A stretch of 19,701 bases of DNA from UBA4660 sp034408895. Its GTDB lineage: Bacteria > Bacteroidota > Bacteroidia > Flavobacteriales_D > Sanyastnellaceae. The notes beneath the pieces are model-generated. The model was not told the DNA's origin and did not search any database. It worked only from the letters and a program-made list of their open reading frames with translations. The stretch's first letter is position 1. Every line of letters begins with the position of its first letter. Where the stretch lies: the NCBI GenBank assembly GCA_034408895.1, contig JAWXCI010000021.1:1-19701 (forward strand). The letters are read 5' to 3'. Below are positions 1 through 8,240 of this stretch, piece after piece. The translations under genes were made by a program, and so were the position numbers.

Positions 1-3000
1 AATGAAATTGTTGCTGTCCATGGCCGCGACTTGCAATGTGGATGGCGTACTACTGCAACACGTACTAGCGGCAGTCCTATCCTCACTGCAGTTACAAATA
101 CCGCTGGTATTTCTGTTGGTGATAATGTGAACGGAACAGGGATAGCCGTTGGTTCAACTGTTCTTTCGATTGGTGCAGGTACAGTTACAATGTCTGCCAA
201 TGCAACATCAACTGGTGCTGCTGGTACTGTAGTCTTTGGCGGGGAGGTAAGATCACAACTTATTGGCGCGCCTGGCAGCCAAACATTTGTGATTCAGTAC
301 ACCAAATCGAGGAAATTTGGAAGCGCAGGTGCAAACGAAAGATTTGATTTGCAGATCAGGTTGAATGAAACTACAAACGTTGTTCAGGTTGTTTACAACA
401 ATTGTATTTATAGCACGACAAGCGGTACGACAACAGTTGGTCTTCGGGGTTTGAGCAATGCTGATTTCAACAACAGGACAACCTCCGCGCCTCATGACTG
501 GAATGCTACTGTAGCTGGTGGAACTATTGCAGCGAATATTACATTTAGTGTAGCTGGTGCAACACCACCCGCAAACGGTCTCACATTTACATGGACACCA
601 GTACCACCGGCAGCTTGCCCAGCTCCTTTCGGACTTAATGCAACAGAAATCTCACCAACAGGAGCAACATTAAACTGGAACTGCACAGCTTGTGCAGGCC
701 CATACAATATTGAGTATGGCCCAACAGGTTTTATACTTGGTACTGGAACAATGGTAAATGGAGTGGCAGCTTCAGGTTATGTGGTAGGCGGTTTACCATC
801 CTCCACAGCCCATCAGTTTTATGTTACCCAGAACTGCACAGCCGGTGGCAATGGTTTTAGTTTAACCGGAGGCCCCGCAGCATTTACTACTTCACCTGCC
901 AATGATGTTCCTTGCGGTGCAGTGGCACTTGTATTTGGCAACAACGGTCCTTACAGCCTTACTGGCTATACAGCTACCGCAGGCGAGGTTGCTCCCCCGG
1001 CAACAGGATGCGGAACCCAAACTGGTTGGTGTAATTCAACGCTGAGCAATAGCGCATGGTACACTTTTGTTGCGCCAGCTTCAGGTCGTGTCATTTTGCA
1101 AGCCCAGGATTTTGATACGCAACTCGCCATTTATTCGGTTGGCAGTTGCAGCACCTATGGAACGTTTACTTTGTTGGCTGCCAATGACGATGATGCTGCT
1201 TACGTAGCTCACGGTGGTGCATTATTTTCATCCTACATTCCAATCGATTGTCCATCCCTCATCGCTGGTCAAACCTATTATGTGCAGTTAGATCCTTTCA
1301 CCGCTAACACCGCAACACCCACAGATTTGATTTTGACAGATCCAGGAGCAATTGATGCGGGCTTCACCGGCCTTCCAGCCAATGCCTGTTTGACCAGTGC
1401 ATCTTCCACATTAGTACCCAATGCCGGAACAGGAACTTTCAGCGGCCCTGGTGTTACCGGAAATTCTTGGAACCCTTCAGTTGCAGGTGTTGGAATCCAC
1501 AATATCACTTATACACGTGAAGCGCCACACGGATGCCGTTCAACCACAATATCAGTTGAAGTAGGACCATATGGTTGTACAGATCCTGCTGCATGCAATT
1601 GGGATCCCACGGCATTTTGCGATGACGGCTCATGCCTCACAGATTATGGCTGTACCAATCCGTTGGCCTGCAACTATGACAATACAGCAACTTGCGATGA
1701 CGGCTCATGCCTAACCGATTATGGCTGCAATGATCCTTCTGCCGCCAACTATGATGTGAATGCAACATGCAATGATGGCTCATGTATCTATGGTGCAGTG
1801 AACGAAAACCCATCAGGTGCCATTTTAGTAGCGCTTGGGACTTATGGGCAAACAGCTTGTAACAGTATTAACGATGATCTGACGGGTAGATATCCTTCGG
1901 CATTTGCAACATCAACATTGCCAACCGGTGAAGACCTTTGGTACAAATTTGTTGCAACAACAACCGGAGCGCGCATATTCGTAGATACCTTCTTCGATGT
2001 TTTTATTGAAGTGCAGGACATTGGCGGTGCGCAAGTGGCCACAGAAAATGCTCACGCAGGCAACGATGAGACGCTGAATATCGGTGGTCTTACTGTTGGC
2101 AATACTTATGTTATTGGTATTCGTGCGGTTAACTCCAACACTGGCATTGGCCCATTCAGCCTTTGCATGCATGCATTGGGTGCTTCAGAGTGCGACTACG
2201 GCCCCGGCCCTTACACACTTTGCCAGACCTTTAAAGCTGATTTCGTGAACGCGAGCCAATACATATTCCACCTCACATCGCAAACCACCTTTATCACTTA
2301 TACCAAGAACAATGGAGCAAGCACTTTCCTTACGCTTTCATCAGTGCCTATGTTGACTTGGGGTGATACTTATGATGTGGAGATTGATGCCGTTTGGAAT
2401 CTTACCAATTCGGCCGGTGGTGCCGAGCAGGTGATTGTTTCCACCAACACACCTTGTTCACTTACCATCGTTGCACAGCCACTTGCCAAGTTGAGAACCA
2501 GTAACAATTGTGCAAACTTTGGCCCTCATCTTCTTGCACAGACAGTATGGGCAGATCCATTCGTTTGTGGAGCCATTAACTGGAAGTGGAAGTTTACCCG
2601 CACCGATGTTCCTGAATTGCCTATCATTCATTACAAAGGCAACAGTAGCAGAAACATACAGTTGACTGCAATACCGGGGCTGGTAATGGGAGCTACTTAC
2701 GATGTGCAAATTGCACCTGTATTTAGTTATGGTGAAGGAATTTATGGAGCAGTTGAATGCCTCTCAATCGTTGGTCCTGGTGGCATGGTTGAAAACGACA
2801 ACCAAATTGATATGGATGCCGAAAAAATTGATGTATCAACTAATGAAGCAGCCATTTATCCCAACCCAAACAACGGCTTAATGCTCAACCTGAACATTGC
2901 CGGTGTGGAAGGCGACTTCGTAGCCATTGACATTACAGACATGTTTGGCAAACTTGTTTACTCAAATGATTTTGCAGTAAACAATTCGCTCAACGAAGTG

Positions 3001-3096
3001 ATTGTTTTTGATGAACAACTTGCATCAGGCATGTACAACGTAATCATGTTTGTTGATGGAAAACTCATCACTGAGAAATTGGTTGTGACGAAATAA
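1..3096 (+). CDS. Large modular secreted protein with T9SS type A sorting domain (5' truncated)
   Basis: The frame is open to the left edge, so the first codons shown are internal and the TTG at 31 is not a start. Counting codons from base 1: about 1-200 is a beta-rich N-terminal domain homologous to that of the gene at 3340, interrupted near codons 17-80 by a T/G/V-rich module; about 201-295 resembles fibronectin type III; 298-440 and 599-730 resemble PPC-like beta-sandwich domains; 525-595 are three GCTDP...DDGSC cysteine repeats; about 730-920 are two copies of a domain with the motif TYDVxI. Codons 950-1031 form a classical Por/T9SS type A sorting domain (YPNPNNG, then DMFGKLVY, LASGMYNV, and a basic end KLVVTK). 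The mature protein is expected to be exported by T9SS and attached to or released from the cell surface. Its ligand is unknown. The sorting domain is certain; the other domain calls are by pattern only. Confidence 0.9.
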   Translation, partial: NEIVAVHGRDLQCGWRTTATRTSGSPILTAVTNTAGISVGDNVNGTGIAVGSTVLSIGAGTVTMSANATSTGAAGTVVFGGEVRSQLIGAPGSQTFVIQYTKSRKFGSAGANERFDLQIRLNETTNVVQVVYNNCIYSTTSGTTTVGLRGLSNADFNNRTTSAPHDWNATVAGGTIAANITFSVAGATPPANGLTFTWTPVPPAACPAPFGLNATEISPTGATLNWNCTACAGPYNIEYGPTGFILGTGTMVNGVAASGYVVGGLPSSTAHQFYVTQNCTAGGNGFSLTGGPAAFTTSPANDVPCGAVALVFGNNGPYSLTGYTATAGEVAPPATGCGTQTGWCNSTLSNSAWYTFVAPASGRVILQAQDFDTQLAIYSVGSCSTYGTFTLLAANDDDAAYVAHGGALFSSYIPIDCPSLIAGQTYYVQLDPFTANTATPTDLILTDPGAIDAGFTGLPANACLTSASSTLVPNAGTGTFSGPGVTGNSWNPSVAGVGIHNITYTREAPHGCRSTTISVEVGPYGCTDPAACNWDPTAFCDDGSCLTDYGCTNPLACNYDNTATCDDGSCLTDYGCNDPSAANYDVNATCNDGSCIYGAVNENPSGAILVALGTYGQTACNSINDDLTGRYPSAFATSTLPTGEDLWYKFVATTTGARIFVDTFFDVFIEVQDIGGAQVATENAHAGNDETLNIGGLTVGNTYVIGIRAVNSNTGIGPFSLCMHALGASECDYGPGPYTLCQTFKADFVNASQYIFHLTSQTTFITYTKNNGASTFLTLSSVPMLTWGDTYDVEIDAVWNLTNSAGGAEQVIVSTNTPCSLTIVAQPLAKLRTSNNCANFGPHLLAQTVWADPFVCGAINWKWKFTRTDVPELPIIHYKGNSSRNIQLTAIPGLVMGATYDVQIAPVFSYGEGIYGAVECLSIVGPGGMVENDNQIDMDAEKIDVSTNEAAIYPNPNNGLMLNLNIAGVEGDFVAIDITDMFGKLVYSNDFAVNNSLNEVIVFDEQLASGMYNVIMFVDGKLITEKLVVTK
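1573..1785 (+). repeat. Three tandem cysteine repeats (GCTDPxACNY...DDGSC)
   Basis: Three in-frame copies of a roughly 24-codon unit sit inside the first gene. Each begins with Gly-Cys, has a second Cys or Ala before Asn-Tyr/Trp, and ends in (D/N)DGSC. Copies one and two are very similar at DNA level around gatgacggctcatgcct, which suggests recent duplication. The Asp/Asn and Cys spacing suggests a small disulfide and perhaps calcium-stabilised unit. I do not know a firm family name for it. Confidence 0.85.
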
Positions 3097-3123
3097 TACA
3101 CAAGCCAAATTCACTATTTTAAG

Positions 3124-3161
3124 AGAGGCCGTTATCCCGAAGATTCGGGATAGCGGCCTCT
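3124..3161 (+). terminator. Hairpin terminator after the first gene
   Basis: Two 18-base arms (3124-3141 and 3144-3161) pair with a single G-T mismatch, forming a very long GC-rich stem 27 bases after the stop codon. The following tattttgtg is only moderately T-rich. It most likely ends the transcript of the first gene. Confidence 0.7.
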
Positions 3162-3282
3162 TATTTTGTGCCTATTTCTTACTACTTGCCATCATGACAT
3201 TCTTCCATCTCCCTGTGTTTATCTGGTTTCATGTTTCTGACAAACTCTTTTGCGCCTGATGCAAGAGATTTAAATCACTCCA

Positions 3283-3314
3283 TTGTGAACAGGTATAAGA
3301 ATGCTGTACTTTTC
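3283..3314 (+). promoter_or_regulatory. Candidate Bacteroidota promoter for the 822 aa protein
   Basis: TTG at 3283-3285 and TACTTTTC at 3307-3314 (7 of 8 matches to TAnnTTTG) are separated by 21 bases, inside the spacing seen for Bacteroidota primary sigma promoters. The start codon lies 25 bases beyond the second element, giving a short A-rich leader. Confidence 0.45.
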
Positions 3315-3339
3315 AGCGCCTTAAAAAAACCAAAACAAA

Positions 3340-5808
3340 ATGAAGCGTACATCACTTATTGTTATTTGCTGTTTCCTGCTCGCCAGATTCAATGCACAGG
3401 TTGCTTCGGATTATTTCTTTTCATCCGGCATTGAAACCTATACCTCCATCAACACCGGAACGGTACTTTTCACTGGCACGATTAACGACAATGTTTCATC
3501 CACTATCACCATTCCATCGTTTTATTACGATGGAGCGCTTCACACGAGTATGCGTGTTAGTTCGAACGGGTTTATAGTCCTTGGCGGCACAACTCCATCC
3601 TCCACCATGTACACACCTTTATCAGCAAGTGGCACCGCGTTATCAACACCAGGCGTCATATCAGCATTTGGAGCCAATATTGAAAATTCTGATGCAGGTT
3701 CATCTGAAATACGATGGGCCAACACCGGAACTGAAATTGTGATTCAATGGAAAGATATGCACCGGTTCAATACAACAACATCTATCGAACGTTTCAGTTT
3801 CCAGATAAGGCTTGACCTTACTGATGGCGACATCCGCTTTGTGTATGATGGCCCGGTGGATGTGGGATTAAGTCAGACACAATCACCACAAGTGGGATTG
3901 CGCGGCCCAACCAATGTTTTTGCAAACGATGTAAAGAACCGGGATGTAACTGCAGCGAACAATTGGGACACCTCCAACGCAGGCGCCAACGTGGGAGCCA
4001 CATGCAGGTTTTCATCTTTCGCCCCTCCCACTTTTCCCATGGCCGGTCTCACTTATCTATGGACCACATCGGCCTGTTTTCCACCTTTAGGAATTACACT
4101 GTCGAACTACACCAGCAGCACGGTGGACATAAGTTGGACAGCGAGTGCAGGCGCTGTGAGTTATGATTGGGAAGTAGTACCAGGTGGAAATGCTCAAGGC
4201 GCTGGAGTGATTGCCAGCGGCAATACAGCAGCAACAACTGCAACCGCATCAGGAATTTCTGGTGTGCAAAGCATCACTGTATTTCTTCGAAGCAATTGTG
4301 GAGATACGCAAAGCATTTACACCGGAGTTTCCGGCTTCAATTGCAACAATGCCATTGCAATTTCATGCAACACCATTATTTCCACAGCCGTGGGAAGTGG
4401 CAGCGGGGTTTATGATTTTCCAGGAACATTTCCCAATAACAGCTGTGGAGCAGCCACACCAGGACGCGAAACCGCCTTTCTTTTCACAGCTACCACCACA
4501 GGACCACATTATATTGACCAGAATGCATCACCCGGAACGGTGCATTATCTCTATAAAGAATTTTCAGGCGATTGTTCAGGAACAGGATGGACTTGTATTG
4601 ATAACTTGAATGGCAATGTGACTTCAACACCTGCCGTTACACTCATTGAAGGAACCACCTACTACATTATGGCCGATGCGGAAACTTCCACTGGAGGAAC
4701 ATTGACATTCCAGGTTTATTGCCCGGGACCTCCTCCTTGCGTAACCAATCCAAATACTCCGGCAAATGCTGCACAGATTTGTTCCACCACCTCTACCAAT
4801 CTTAGCTGGACCGCGGCATTTACTGCAAACAATTACGATGTGTTCTTCTCGACCGACAACCCCCCTATCATACTGGTCTCGGACAACCAGGCCGCAACTA
4901 CTTATACGGCCACAGGGCTTATTGCGGGCCTTACTTACTACTGGCAAGTTGTTCCACAAAATGCTTATGGCATTGCTGATGCTTGCAGTATCTGGTCGTT
5001 CACTATTATTGAAATCATTTTGGGTGACACCCAAACCAACCCCATCATTATTGCCACCATACCCACTAGCATCGCAGGTTCAAACACCGGATGCTTTACT
5101 AACAATTATGTGGGAACTGAATCGCAACCGTCTGCCGATGTGTATTACCAGATCACTACCAATCCGTGCACGGATCAAATCACAATAGGTACCTGCGTTA
5201 GCAGTTTCGATACTTACATTCATTTTCTGAGTGCCACTGGAACGCACCTGGATTCGGATGATGATGCTTGTCCGTTTTTTCCCAACAACAACGCAGGCTC
5301 AATCTTAACCTACAACGTGAACCCCAGTACTGTCTATATCATAGTGGTGGAAGGTTATTTAACCAACACTGGCAATTATACACTTTCCATCACGGAAACA
5401 TCGCTCGGCACTGTGGGCTGTACGGATCCGCTGGCTTGCAATTACACTGCAGGTGCGGGTTGCGATAATGGTACTTGCCTATATGACGGATGCACCGATG
5501 CTACTGCCTGCAATTACAGCGAAAACAATGGTTGCGATGATGGCTCATGCGTGTATCCTGGATGCACCGATCCCTTGGCTACTAACTACGATGAGGATGC
5601 AGGTTGCGATGACGGTTCATGCGTGCTATACACCTGCGCGGGCGACTTCGACCTCAATGGTCTTGTGAACATCAATGACCTGTTGCCTTTTATGGCCAAC
5701 TTCGGATGTGCTGCTGATTGCGGCTATTACGATCTGGATGCAAATGGCTCAGTAGGTGTAACTGATCTGCTTTCTCTTATGGCTTACTTCGCAACCTATT
5801 GTCCCTGA
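3340..5808 (+). CDS. Secreted modular protein: fibronectin III/PPC-like domains, cysteine repeats, C-terminal dockerin-like pair
   Basis: An 822 aa protein with a clear signal peptide (about residues 1-20, ending FNAQ). The N-terminal domain to about residue 243 is homologous to that of the preceding gene (shared patterns FxxQIRL, VGLRG, AGLTYLW). It is followed by a fibronectin III-like unit, a PPC-like domain, a second fibronectin III-like unit and a second PPC-like domain up to about 690. Residues 693-761 hold three cysteine repeats. Residues 766-822 hold two EF-hand loops of dockerin type (DFDLNGLVNIND with LLPFM; DLDANGSVGVTD with LLSLM), bracketed by cysteines, and the protein ends there. 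No YPNP-type T9SS sorting domain is present, unlike its paralogue upstream. It is probably exported by Sec and located at the cell surface or in the periplasm; the ligand is unknown. The ATG at 3340 is chosen because it begins the signal peptide. Confidence 0.9.
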   Translation: MKRTSLIVICCFLLARFNAQVASDYFFSSGIETYTSINTGTVLFTGTINDNVSSTITIPSFYYDGALHTSMRVSSNGFIVLGGTTPSSTMYTPLSASGTALSTPGVISAFGANIENSDAGSSEIRWANTGTEIVIQWKDMHRFNTTTSIERFSFQIRLDLTDGDIRFVYDGPVDVGLSQTQSPQVGLRGPTNVFANDVKNRDVTAANNWDTSNAGANVGATCRFSSFAPPTFPMAGLTYLWTTSACFPPLGITLSNYTSSTVDISWTASAGAVSYDWEVVPGGNAQGAGVIASGNTAATTATASGISGVQSITVFLRSNCGDTQSIYTGVSGFNCNNAIAISCNTIISTAVGSGSGVYDFPGTFPNNSCGAATPGRETAFLFTATTTGPHYIDQNASPGTVHYLYKEFSGDCSGTGWTCIDNLNGNVTSTPAVTLIEGTTYYIMADAETSTGGTLTFQVYCPGPPPCVTNPNTPANAAQICSTTSTNLSWTAAFTANNYDVFFSTDNPPIILVSDNQAATTYTATGLIAGLTYYWQVVPQNAYGIADACSIWSFTIIEIILGDTQTNPIIIATIPTSIAGSNTGCFTNNYVGTESQPSADVYYQITTNPCTDQITIGTCVSSFDTYIHFLSATGTHLDSDDDACPFFPNNNAGSILTYNVNPSTVYIIVVEGYLTNTGNYTLSITETSLGTVGCTDPLACNYTAGAGCDNGTCLYDGCTDATACNYSENNGCDDGSCVYPGCTDPLATNYDEDAGCDDGSCVLYTCAGDFDLNGLVNINDLLPFMANFGCAADCGYYDLDANGSVGVTDLLSLMAYFATYCP
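5416..5622 (+). repeat. Three tandem cysteine repeats, 24-residue period
   Basis: Residues 693-761 of the 822 aa protein are three exact-period copies of GCTDxxAxNY...CD(N/D)G(T/S)C. They carry an additional cysteine immediately before the Asp-Asp/Asn pair (GCDDGSC, GCDNGTC) that is absent in the 5874 and 8241 genes. Confidence 0.85.
5635..5805 (+). other. C-terminal double dockerin-like EF-hand module
   Basis: Residues 766-822. Two loops with Asp at positions 1, 3 and 12, Asn at position 5 and Gly at 6 match the calcium-binding loop of type I dockerins, each followed by an amphipathic DLLxxM helix. Cysteines precede, separate and end the pair. In classical dockerins this module binds cohesin; no cohesin gene is visible here. 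Confidence 0.7.
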
Positions 5809-5873
5809 TAAATTGAACTGCTAAAAATTTTTTTCTTAACACATAAACAAATACCAACAAACACAACAACAAA

Positions 5874-6770
5874 ATGAAAACAGTTATAACACTATTTGCC
5901 GGAATGATCATCTGCACGTTGGTTTCAGCACAAGCCGTACTGCGCATTACCAAAGTGAATCCTGTAACTCATCAAGTAACTATTACCAATATGGGCAATG
6001 TTTCCCAGGTTGCTGCAACATGGAACCTGTGCGCTCAGCCCGAGTATGATCCGCTCAACTCAATGGTGAAAATTTCAGGTTCCACCACTATTGCACCGGG
6101 AGCATCGCTCGTTGTAATCTGGCCGTTCTGTAATGGCACTAATGGTGAAGTAGGATTGTATGCCAATGCAGCAGACTTCGGCAATCCCAGCAATATGCGG
6201 GACTATATGGAGTGGGGTAGTTCCCCTCACAATCGCGAGGATGAAGCCGTAGCGGGTGGTTATTGGACTGCCGGTCAGTTTGTACCCAATGATCCTGAGT
6301 TCAATTATATAGGCACAAGTACACAACACGGATCAGCATTTTGGACTCATGAAACCCCCGGCTGCACTTATAGTCTTGCGTGTAATTTCAATGCAGCGGC
6401 AACAGCGGAAGATGGCACCTGCGATTTTACCTCCTGCACCGGTTGCACCAGTCCCCAGGCATGCAACCTGGATGCAACAGCAACGCTTGATGATGGATCA
6501 TGTGAATACTTAAGTTGCCGTGGCTGCACTTCTAATGAAGCATGCAACTTTGATGTGAGCGCTACCAAAGATGATGGCTCTTGTGAATTTGACAGCTGCG
6601 CGGGATGCACCTATTCCACCGCAATGAATTTTGATGCAACCGCCACACTGGACGATGGTTCATGCGTTTATGCAGTTGACGATTGCCCCACAGACTTTAA
6701 CAGCGACAACACAACCAGCACACCCGACCTGCTCATTTTCCTTGGGGCTTTCGGCACCGCATGTCCATAA
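5874..6770 (+). CDS. Secreted lamin-tail-like protein with four cysteine repeats and C-terminal EF-hand module
   Basis: A 298 aa protein. Residues 1-20 are a signal peptide ending VSAQ. Residues about 21-160 resemble a bacterial lamin-tail domain: strands with VTITNMGNVSQ, then WNLC, APGASLVV and a late YMEWGS. Such domains occur on surface and extracellular proteins, often as a binding or structural module. Residues 163-264 are four cysteine repeats with a 27-residue period, each linked by an extra xxSCx segment. Residues 270-298 are a single cysteine-bracketed EF-hand module with DLLIFLGAFG at the extreme C-terminus. There is no T9SS sorting domain. It begins 65 bases after the 822 aa gene with no strong terminator between them, so co-transcription is plausible. 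Function unknown. Confidence 0.88.
   Translation: MKTVITLFAGMIICTLVSAQAVLRITKVNPVTHQVTITNMGNVSQVAATWNLCAQPEYDPLNSMVKISGSTTIAPGASLVVIWPFCNGTNGEVGLYANAADFGNPSNMRDYMEWGSSPHNREDEAVAGGYWTAGQFVPNDPEFNYIGTSTQHGSAFWTHETPGCTYSLACNFNAAATAEDGTCDFTSCTGCTSPQACNLDATATLDDGSCEYLSCRGCTSNEACNFDVSATKDDGSCEFDSCAGCTYSTAMNFDATATLDDGSCVYAVDDCPTDFNSDNTTSTPDLLIFLGAFGTACP
6360..6665 (+). repeat. Four tandem cysteine repeats, 27-residue period
   Basis: Residues 163-264 of the 298 aa protein. Each unit runs GCT...ACNF/L...DDGSC plus a six-residue linker with its own Cys (DFTSCT, EYLSCR, EFDSCA). The last copy replaces the middle Cys with Met (STAMNF). Confidence 0.88.
6681..6767 (+). other. C-terminal single EF-hand/dockerin-like module
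   Basis: Residues 270-298. The pattern is CPTDFNSDN...PDLLIFLGAFGTACP. The loop has D, N, D, T, S and D at EF-hand positions 1, 3, 5, 7, 9 and 12, followed by a hydrophobic helix. Cysteines bracket the unit two or three residues outside it. Confidence 0.6.
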
Positions 6771-6819
6771 TCTATCAATAAAAAACGAGAAGGTGTACAA
6801 ACTACACTTTCTATATCTT

Positions 6820-6853
6820 GCGCGGGTTAACCAACAGTTACCCGCGCTTTTTT
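6820..6853 (+). terminator. Intrinsic terminator whose T-tract touches the next start codon
   Basis: An 8-bp perfect GC-rich stem (6820-6827 with 6840-6847), extended by two A-T pairs past a bulge, is followed directly by six T residues (6848-6853). It lies 50 bases past the stop of the 298 aa gene and should end that transcript. The ATG of the transporter gene begins at the very next base, 6854. Confidence 0.75.
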
Positions 6854-8212
6854 ATGGAAAAGAAACGACTAGGTTTTTGGGAGATCTGGAACATGAGTTT
6901 CGGGTTTCTGGGCATTCAATTCGGGTTTGCACTGCAACTCGGAAATACCAGTCGCATCTTCCAGACACTTGATGCCGATGTTGAAAAACTTGCTATTTAC
7001 ACCATAGCTGCGCCTGTCACAGGTCTCATCGTTCAACCCATCATTGGTTATTTAAGTGATCGCACCTGGCATCCAAGATGGGGACGAAGACGGCCTTACT
7101 TTTTAATTGGTGCATTGCTCGCCACCGTTTCATTGGTGCTGATGCCAAATTCTCCCACGCTATACATGGCCATTGGCATGCTGTGGGTAATGGACACCGC
7201 ATTCAATGTTTCCATGGAACCGTTCCGGGCTTTTGTGGGAGACAAGTTGCCCGCATCGCAGCGCACTGCTGGCTATGCCATGCAAAGTTTTTTCATCGGG
7301 ATAGGAGCAGTGGTGGCCTATATGCTTCCGTACATTTTTTCCAACTGGCTCAACATTTCCAACACCGCACCCGAAGGTGAAATTCCTCCTTCAGTAAAAT
7401 ACTCATTCTACATAGGAGCAATTGCATTTCTGGCAGCAGTAAGTTGGACAGTATTCAAAACGAAAGAGTATCCACCCGTGAATATGGAAGACTTTAAAAA
7501 GGAGCGCGCAAGCACTGCCGGTGTTTTGAATTTCCTGAAAGAAACAGGTACCAGTATTTTCAAGATGCCCAGAACGATGATTCAGTTGGCGGCAGTTCAA
7601 TTTTTCGCGTGGTTCGCCTTGTTCGCAATGTGGATTTACACCACACCCACGGTCGCACAAAATGTTTTTCATTCCACTGACCCACTTACCAAAGAATTTC
7701 AGGATGGTGGGGATTGGGTGGGATTGTGCTTTGCAGTTTATAGTGGAGTAGCAGCACTTGCAGCGTTCATGTTGCCGTGGCTTGCCAGTATGACCAGTCG
7801 CAGAAAAACCCACATGATGTGTTTGCTGGCAGGCGCGTTGGGCTTGTTCGCTTTACATTTTATCACCAACCAATATGCATTGTGGATTGCAATGGTTGGA
7901 ATTGGTATAGCATGGTCAAGTATTCTGTCAATGCCTTATGCAATACTGATAGGGTCGTTGCCGGAAAAAAAGTTGGGATTTTATGTGGGTGTATTTAATT
8001 TTTTTATAGTGATTCCCCAGATTATTGCCGCAGGCATACTGGGCTTCCTGCTCAAAAAATTCTTCAACACCGATCCATCGTTCGCCATGATCATTGGCGC
8101 AGTTTCGTTTGTGATTTCCGCTTTGCTCTGTCTTTTCATCAAAGAAAAGAGCGAACGGTTGATGGAGACGGAGCCAGCCAATTCCAATTCAACATCCGTA
8201 AAGAAATTTTAA
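6854..8212 (+). CDS. MFS sugar transporter, SLC45/sucrose-maltose type
   Basis: A 452 aa polytopic membrane protein with about 12 hydrophobic segments. The N-terminus FWEIWNMSFGFLGIQFGFALQ and the loop after the second helix, SDRTWHPRWGRRRPYF (residues 68-83), are typical of the GPH/SLC45 branch of the major facilitator superfamily, whose characterised members import sucrose, maltose or related sugars with cations. It should sit in the inner membrane. The ATG at 6854 is preferred over an in-frame TTG at 6818 because family members begin at this point and the extra 12 codons lie inside a terminator hairpin. The next gene starts 28 bases after its stop and encodes a starch/glycogen-binding-like secreted protein, which suggests an alpha-glucan or disaccharide context. 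The substrate cannot be read from sequence. Confidence 0.88.
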   Translation: MEKKRLGFWEIWNMSFGFLGIQFGFALQLGNTSRIFQTLDADVEKLAIYTIAAPVTGLIVQPIIGYLSDRTWHPRWGRRRPYFLIGALLATVSLVLMPNSPTLYMAIGMLWVMDTAFNVSMEPFRAFVGDKLPASQRTAGYAMQSFFIGIGAVVAYMLPYIFSNWLNISNTAPEGEIPPSVKYSFYIGAIAFLAAVSWTVFKTKEYPPVNMEDFKKERASTAGVLNFLKETGTSIFKMPRTMIQLAAVQFFAWFALFAMWIYTTPTVAQNVFHSTDPLTKEFQDGGDWVGLCFAVYSGVAALAAFMLPWLASMTSRRKTHMMCLLAGALGLFALHFITNQYALWIAMVGIGIAWSSILSMPYAILIGSLPEKKLGFYVGVFNFFIVIPQIIAAGILGFLLKKFFNTDPSFAMIIGAVSFVISALLCLFIKEKSERLMETEPANSNSTSVKKF

Positions 8213-8240
8213 AAAAATACCAATTCAAAATCCTATTACA

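Noticed and set aside
31..33. TTG as start of the first gene
   Set aside because: The frame stays open to base 1 with in-family sequence upstream and there is no signal peptide at this point, so the gene continues beyond the window.
1573..1785. Tandem repeats as a CRISPR array
   Set aside because: The repeats are in frame, vary at synonymous positions and encode a conserved cysteine motif; there are no unique spacers.
3231..3434. Small open frame before the 822 aa gene
   Set aside because: It overlaps the signal peptide of the 822 aa gene in another frame and runs through the candidate promoter.
4211..4609. Alternative-frame open stretch within the 822 aa gene
   Set aside because: It overlaps a well-supported coding frame and has no start context, signal peptide or family resemblance.
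6818..6853. Twelve extra codons at the front of the transporter from a TTG
   Set aside because: They lie inside a terminator hairpin and encode no family-like sequence; the family N-terminus begins at ATG 6854.
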